64,000 bases of DNA from Tubulanus polymorphus. Lineage: Eukaryota; Nemertea; Palaeonemertea; Tubulaniformes; Tubulanidae. How positions within the stretch are numbered: position 1 is the stretch's first letter; each line of letters begins with the position of its first letter. Position numbers and translations under genes: made by a program. The notes under the pieces were generated by a model. It was given only the letters and a program-made list of their open reading frames with translations. It was not told the DNA's origin and made no database searches. Below are positions 57,944 to 64,000 of this stretch, one piece after another. The stretch spans positions 14,068,275 through 14,132,274 of the forward strand of contig NC_134032.1 of NCBI RefSeq assembly GCF_964204645.1, in the 5' to 3' direction.

Positions 57944-60900
57944 AAAGCGTGGTGAAGTAGCACAGACATGAGGTCAGTAAAATCCCGTTTTAATCTTCGT
58001 TTTTTCACTTTATAAATCATAGAACCCGACCTAATAAACATCTGTTGAGAACATTTAAATGCATATTTTGAGATGATGTAGTTTTTCGAGCCGGTAAATT
58101 TATAGAATTCACAAAAATTGCGGTTTTTCGCGAACGATATTCTGATATGTTGGCCTGTGCTGAACTTCCGGTTCGTACAGGGATTTGCACAACTTCGATG
58201 CTAGTCAGTAACCTGTCTGTGGTTTAGTTTCACAATCGGATATTTTCACAAACCACAGTCAGGAATGGGAAGGTCATTTTTGTATGAAATCTTCGTCAGC
58301 CAATTTGACTGACGAGTAATTTGCCTGGCATTTCATTGTCTCTTAAGATATCTGTCTCATTTTTGTTGTAATCGACGCACAACAGATTCGTAGTTTGTCT
58401 GATACCTATAACACCTCACCTGACGATCTTAATCCATGTGCAAATCGGCCGTAAAGTGAGAGTAAATTTCCGTCCAGTCAACAGCTGCCATTTTAAAAAT
58501 TACTGGAGGTGCTGGCACCTGTGGACTGAGGCCAGGACAACAGCACAAACTAACAAAGCGAAACGACGAAGTTTAAAAAAATTAAAAAATCAACACTTAT
58601 TCACATTTTTCTTTTACCAGAAATTTATTATTTCATTATTTATTATGGAAAACACGAAGACTTGAAATAAAAGTTGGAAAACCATCAAAAATAAAAATTG
58701 TCGTTTCGTCTTGAAAGTTTTATATAAATCCTTGTAGGTCCCCTTGTCTTATCATGCCACATGTGCAATACAGAGAAATGGCGGCCAATGGCGAAATTTG
58801 TGGAGAAATTAATTAATTTCTCAAAATAATGTTGATTAATCACTCGAAACGTACATAAAATTGGATTATTTCGAAAGGTACCTGTGTTAGTTTGTGAATT
58901 AAGCCATTAATTGTGGACTGAAGTGAATAGAAAGTATATTTTTGAAGTGTTACTTTTTTCAACCGTGTTTTGGTCCTTGTCATCCCTAACGTTGGTATAA
59001 GCCCATCCGATTATAAAAAGCTTACCACCAACGATTAGGTAACTAACTACTTCGATGCAATAGTACTAGTTAGAAATATTAGGCTAAGATCAAGTCATAA
59101 GAAGCGTGTTTGTTGTTTGTGCATTTAATAAAGAATGAGGTAGGCTTGTATTCGCTGCTTGCCAGAGTAACTTTCTCAAAAAATTGTTGGAATCTGTCCT
59201 GAGCTGAGGCACACACTTCAATTGTAATCCACCCACGGTTAAGTAGTTTCACTAAATGATTAGTTGTAAAATTAATCGCGTTTAAGATGAACAGAATTTA
59301 TAGGAATTTAATTGAGTGTGTTTGTGTTGAATCTGACTATCAGTCATTTTCTTTGGTAGTCTGATGCAGTCGGGGCCCAGGGTCGGTTGGGGAGGGATGT
59401 CAAGATTCATTACGCAGTTTAAGGTGTTTTAAAGACATCATTGGTCCAGCTTTGGCGATCATTAATAACTTTTTCAAGTGATGCCTTGCACTTTAAGTGA
59501 ACTGGTGCAGAGCCAGAGGACGTGGAAATATTAGGCATTCGGCAAAATCCAGAAAAAGATCCAGGCAAAACTTAGGAATAAATTTCTCTGATTCACTCGG
59601 TATTTAATTTAGTAAATTGCTGTTTATTAATATGAAATTTTCTGTATTTGTTTTGTAGCACGTTAAGGCTACAGAAGCGGTTAGCCGCTGCCGTCTTGAA
59701 GTGCGGTAAAAATAAAGTATGGTTAGATCCGAATGAGACGAACGAGATCGCCAACGCCAACTCGAGACAGAACGTCAGGAAACTGATTAAAGACGGTTTG
59801 ATCATCCGTAAACCGGTCGCCGTTCATTCTTACGCTCGTACGAGGAAAAATGCCGAGGCTCGTCGCAAAGGACGACACACCGGAACAGGTAAATATCGAT
59901 AACTCCTTCCCTGACGGTTCACCGGGAAACTGGCAAGTTAGGTGTCCATGCAGCCAAAACAAGGGTCTTGCTGCATTTTTCATATAGTTTCTAGGCACTT
60001 TTGGGAGACTCAAGAGAATATAAGCTAAATCTTGTGATGCTGACTTCTGTCTTATTAGTGGTCGGTGAAAAAAGTGCCCTGAAAAATATTGCCATCCTAT
60101 TTTAAAAAGGGCGCGTGGAAATTGCGATAACTTTGTAAAAGAAAAAAAGTAAAGGCAATGATCATTTAGATTGCGTGTATATTCAACCAGTTTGTCATTT
60201 ATGTCTTGTGTTAATGTTAATTGATTGGATTTTTAGCAGATCAAATCTGTGAAAACAACTTGTATGTCAGGGGAAAAAAGACCGGCCTGTTTATCTAGTA
60301 AACCTCCCCTCCTGTCATAAATGCTTGATTTTAGTGGCTATTTATGTTCACATGGGGAGAATATAAAACAGAAATTACTCTCTTCGGTTTCGGAACGAAT
60401 TTTAAATGTTCTTCAAGCCATGTTCAGTATTTCTACACTCAACGTTTGATATTCAAAAATATTTCTCGAAACATATCATATTTCTCTGATAATGTTAAGC
60501 AGGTTTCATGTAAAAAAGTTTAGTTTGAAATGGTTCAGTTTGAATTGCTGAGTCACCTAGCAAGACCAATTAAATTACGAATTAGGAGTTTCGTGAAACG
60601 GTACTCTGTGTACAAGGGATGAGTCACTGTAATTCTGAACTAATTAATTGATGTTCGCAAACAACAAATGTCTGAACTTCTGATGTGCACGTAATATCGA
60701 TCTTTCATTTTTCTGAAAAGAAAAAAATTAAATTTTTCCTATGAAGAAAATGTTTTAAATATTTGGAAGCTCTTGTTCTGTCGTGACTCGCTAGAAAAAG
60801 TGGCGTTTCGCGATTTATTTCTGGAGCAAAATCAAACGGCAATCAGTCTTCGGTCGTTGAATTAAACTAAAGTTTCATTCGACCACTTTAGAATTTCGAC

Positions 60901-62624
60901 ATAAACTCATCGCGAGATATCGGACACCGTTTGATATCGATATTGTGAGATTAATAAACAATGTTTTATTTCACGCGCAGGTAAAAGGAAGGGTACGGCT
61001 AACGCACGTATGCCGCAGAAGATCATCTGGATTCGACGTATGAGGGTCTTACGACGACTGTTGAAAAAATATAGAGAAGCGAAGAAAATTGACAAGCACC
61101 TGTAAGTTTCAATCGCCCCTAGAATCCCTCTCGCTGTCCTTCACCCTCTCCCCCTCCTTCTGTTCTTTTCTGTGGGGTCTCAATCAGCACACAAATATTA
61201 TTCGTAAGGCTCCTAGGGTTTGGATTATTTGAGAGTCGACTATTCGAGCCAAAATGTGAACTTCTCTCATCAGCTGGAGAGTCGTCGCCCCTCAATAAGA
61301 ATTGTGAACTCAGTGGTGCGTGTGCAGAGGATGAATCGATTTGAAACTGAACAAGTTGTTGATGTTTTTCAAAAATATCAAATGTCTGAACTTCTGATGT
61401 GCACGAGTCATTCTCTATATTTTAACCTTAATTTAATGTTGATGATATAAATAGATGCTGTTATACATGTATTAGTTTTGAATTTGTATTAGTACAGAGG
61501 ATGAAAAAGTTTTTCTGAACATAATATTGATGTTCAACAAACTACAAATGTCTGAACTTCTGATGTACAATACTCAATTTCGGAACCCTCCCACCCTAAC
61601 CCCTCAGATCAAAATCTTTTATATTTTACCATGGAATTATTTGGTACGAAGGATGAAATGGATTTTCTCAACAAAATTTGATGTACAATACTCAATTTCG
61701 GAACCCTCCCACCCTAACCCCTCAGATCAAAATCTTTTATTTTAACATGGAATTATTTGGTACAAAGGATGAAATGGATTTTCTGAACAAAATTTTGATG
61801 TTCAACAAACTACAAATGTCTGAACTTCTGATGTACCTAATTGATATGTAATGATTAATTCTGTAACGTGTTGATATCGGAGGCTGGAGTTATTGATTCA
61901 ATACGTCGGTGTATATTTTTCAGGTATCACTCTCTGTATCTGAGGTGTAAGGGTAACGTGTTTAAGAACAAGCGAGTTCTCATGGAATACATTCACAAGA
62001 AGAAGGCAGAAAACGCTCGAACCAAACTCCTCAGGTTTGTAGTCAACTGTTATAAATCTGTAGACTGGGTTCGCTACATAGTGGATTTATTGGTATTTTA
62101 CTAACCAAGGATTCTGTCCCAATTTAGAATCTTACATAATATAATGGGATATCAGTTACAACGAACAGATTTTCTGATCTCCTGAAGTTCGTTGTAACGA
62201 GGTTCCACTGTATAACACACACTTGGAATTCATAAGTTGTCCTGGATTATTGCTAGGACATAAGATATTCTCAATTTTCCTTTTTGCAATTGATGTTCAC
62301 TTCTGCTGCATCTGATGAATCAGATGCATCTGATGATGATCAGAATTCTTTTTGAGAGGGGAGGGTTAGATTGTTTCATGGGAATTAAATGGACCGGTCA
62401 ATTTTATGATCAGATTCTGATAACATCTTTGAATCGCGTTTACCATAATTTTGACGGGATAAAAATGATTGTATCGTATTATTGTTTGTTTCTATAGCGA
62501 CCAAGCCGAAGCCAGACGTACGAAGGTACGAGAAGCGCGTAAGAGACGCGAGGATCGTATCGCTCTCAAACGAGCCGAACTTCAGAAATCTTACGCTAAA
62601 GAGGAAGAGGCAGCGAAGAAATAA
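57935..62624 (+). CDS. 60S ribosomal protein L19
   Basis: A structural component of the large cytosolic ribosomal subunit, 197 residues, against 196 in human. Coding exons: 57968-57972 (ATG plus two bases), 59659-59888, 60981-61101, 61924-62034, 62498-62624; all phases agree. Conserved blocks are [64 protein letters not shown] and the basic C-terminal helix EARKRREDR. The start exon is inferred. At 57935 a TOP-like ccctctttt tract precedes the ATG by 33 bases, as expected for ribosomal protein genes, and the donor is gtcagt. A second candidate (ATGAG before gtaggc at 59135) lacks such a tract. A polyadenylation signal aataaa is at 62674-62679. Confidence 0.92.
58199..59053. repeat. Dispersed repeat, copy 2 (modules separated by ~670 bp), RPL19 intron 1
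   Basis: Module one (58199-58265) has cctgtctgtggtttagtttc and the inverse aaaccacagtcagg. Module two (58936-59053) starts tatatttttgaagtgttac. Both match 15391-15572, where they touch. The 670 bases between them here could be an insertion, or the 15.4-kb copy could carry an internal deletion. Confidence 0.75.
61350..61840. repeat. Duplicated segment in RPL19 intron 3
   Basis: A block of about 150 bases, including gatgtacaatactcaatttc and ggaaccctcccaccctaacc, occurs at about 61570-61678 and again at about 61679-61790. The phrase aaatgtctgaacttctgatg appears four times: near 60667 in intron 2, and near 61380, 61546 and 61816 in intron 3. Confidence 0.8.
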
Positions 62625-62959
62625 ATTATCGAATTTCTTTGTGTAGATTTGATGATTAGTCGTCGTCGTGTAAAATAAACATCAGAAAAAAAAACTAATT
62701 TAAGGATAATTTTTGTGAACTTTCTGTGTTCTTTTATTACGAGGAAGGACTTTTGATCTTAGTATGCGAGACCCCTCAGGATTTCTTTGGACTGTCAAAG
62801 GTGATGCATGGATTGGATTTCTGAGATTTAGACCTGTATGGTGGAAATAGTCAATCTTTGTGGGCCATTCTTGAATGTTTAAGGGATTTCGTTTGGATCC
62901 TCATGAGAATAAGCACCCTTCAAAGGATTGAGAAGAAAGTCAAACCCAGAGGCCTTTTG

Positions 62960-63126
62960 ACCGTCAGGTGCTGCCACGGCTACTGCGCGGCAGATCGTGA
63001 AACCAACGCGGAAGTGACTTTGAACAAGGTGAAAGAAAGAGGGAACTTCTTATTAAAGCATCCCCCTCTCTGCTCTCACCGTCTATAGATAAAAAAACTG
63101 AGCTATATTTAACCTCGGTCGGTGCG
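62960..63126 (+). promoter_or_regulatory. 5' UTR / proximal promoter of phosphofructokinase
   Basis: Only about 500 bases separate the RPL19 stop from this ATG. A tatattta element lies at about 63103-63110, too close to the ATG for a normal leader unless the 5' UTR is very short. A pyrimidine-rich patch (ccccctctctgctctc) is at 63061-63078. Confidence 0.35.
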
Positions 63127-64000
63127 ATGTCTGCCTCCTCCAATGATACGGCGGCGCCTCCACCCCCAGCAGAGCGCAAGTTCAACAGAACCGACTCAAT
63201 CATGGCGCTTCTACCGGGAAGAGAGGGCAAATTCGTAGCTAAAGGAACCCACACAGGGAAAGCTATAGCCGTCTTTACAAGCGGTGGAGATGCGCAAGGT
63301 ATAAATTACAATTCTAGGATCTGCTGAATCGTAATTCCAGAGTTAACTGCCGGGAAATGCGACTAATCGAATTGTTGGGGTTTTTCTGTTTTCGATTGTT
63401 GTAGGAATGAACTCAGCGGTGAGGGCCGTCGTAAGGATGGGTATCTACGTCGGTTGTCGTGTGTATTTTATAAAGGAAGGTTACCAGGGTATGGTCGACG
63501 GCGGTGACAATATTGAAGAGGCAACCTGGCCCAGTGTTTCCGGCATCATGCAGAAGGTACGCTAAAAATGAAAACAAATTCCGTCTAATCAGCACCTGGC
63601 CCGGGAACCAACCAGGAAGGGGATATTATGTTGACGCGGCATTGTTTTAGAAAAAGCGATTTCGCCGACGTCAGATTTTGTATAAAATGTAGTGATAGAA
63701 CATAACAAAGTCATTTTAATAGTTAAAGGGTCCTAAGAGGGTTAGGGTCCGGTAGCTCCACACTTTCCTTCTATTTTCTAAGTCGTGCAAATGTGCCGCG
63801 TAAATAATTAGCCAATCAGAACGAGTTATCATCAAAATGGCTTTTAACAGGAATGTGCTAAATGTGCAAAATGTGCAAAATATCACCTGCCCTAGAAACA
63901 TTCAACTGGGCCCTAAAAACAAAGGGGTTAATTCATTAAAATTGATTTCACTTTTCAGGGTGGCACCGTTATCGGAAGTGCTCGTTGTAAAGATTTCCGC
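63127..64000 (+). CDS. ATP-dependent 6-phosphofructokinase, 5' part
   Basis: The committed step of glycolysis: fructose 6-phosphate plus ATP gives fructose 1,6-bisphosphate, in the cytosol. Three exons are visible (63127-63298, 63405-63556, 63959-64000 and on past the edge), giving the first 122 residues. The first 44 are an N-terminal tail with a proline run (APPPPAE). Then come [20 protein letters not shown] (ATP-binding glycine motif), [19 protein letters not shown] and [14 protein letters not shown], all typical of animal PFK. Exon phases 1 and 0 agree. The catalytic aspartates lie outside the window. Intron 2 holds an isolated tgggccc tip near 63908. Confidence 0.95.

Noticed and set aside
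59135-59139. ATGAG followed by gtaggc as the RPL19 start exon
   Set aside because: It fits by phase, but there is no pyrimidine tract or promoter-like context, whereas the candidate at 57968 has a TOP-like leader. Kept only as an alternative.

Overview
This window is animal nuclear DNA. It carries spliced genes with GT-AG introns, Pol II and Pol III signals, tRNA-derived SINEs, foldback DNA transposons and many minisatellites. The protein content (a syndecan, an animal-type Argonaute, a FAM167 protein, RPL19 and an animal phosphofructokinase) fits an invertebrate bilaterian. A lophotrochozoan (mollusc, annelid, nemertean or brachiopod) is my guess, but nothing in the sequence fixes the phylum. 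All gene models below were assembled by hand from splice sites with continuous reading phase; no transcript data were available.

Layout. 1-3 kb: minisatellites and a cluster of CTCF-like motifs. 3.2-11.5 kb (+): a six-exon syndecan whose ectodomain contains a complete thyroglobulin type-1 domain; its introns and flanks are packed with tandem repeats. 12-23 kb: gene-poor DNA with minisatellites, a SINE, foldback elements and possible old element remains. 23.0-29.9 kb (+): a nine-coding-exon gene for a 1408-residue protein with a zinc ribbon and a DDE/RNase H-like core, related to transposases or to host genes derived from them. 31.1 kb: a tRNA-Met-derived sequence. 32.0-33.4 kb (+): FAM167 family gene. 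35.0-37.8 kb (-): an EF-hand gene with two fused four-hand halves and a TATA/CRE promoter. 39.2-52.0 kb (+): an Argonaute of the miRNA class with all slicer residues and a tandemly duplicated last coding exon. 58.0-62.6 kb (+): RPL19. 63.1 kb to the edge (+): the 5' end of phosphofructokinase.

The genes do not form a pathway; this is an ordinary animal gene neighbourhood. The most notable points are the two alternative C-terminal exons of Argonaute, the thyroglobulin-syndecan architecture, the intron-rich DDE-type gene, and several unrelated-looking foldback families that share nearly the same outer tip. The Argonaute introns alone carry two SINEs in opposite orientation, two hAT-like elements, a TTAA-flanked element and several other hairpin-forming repeats.
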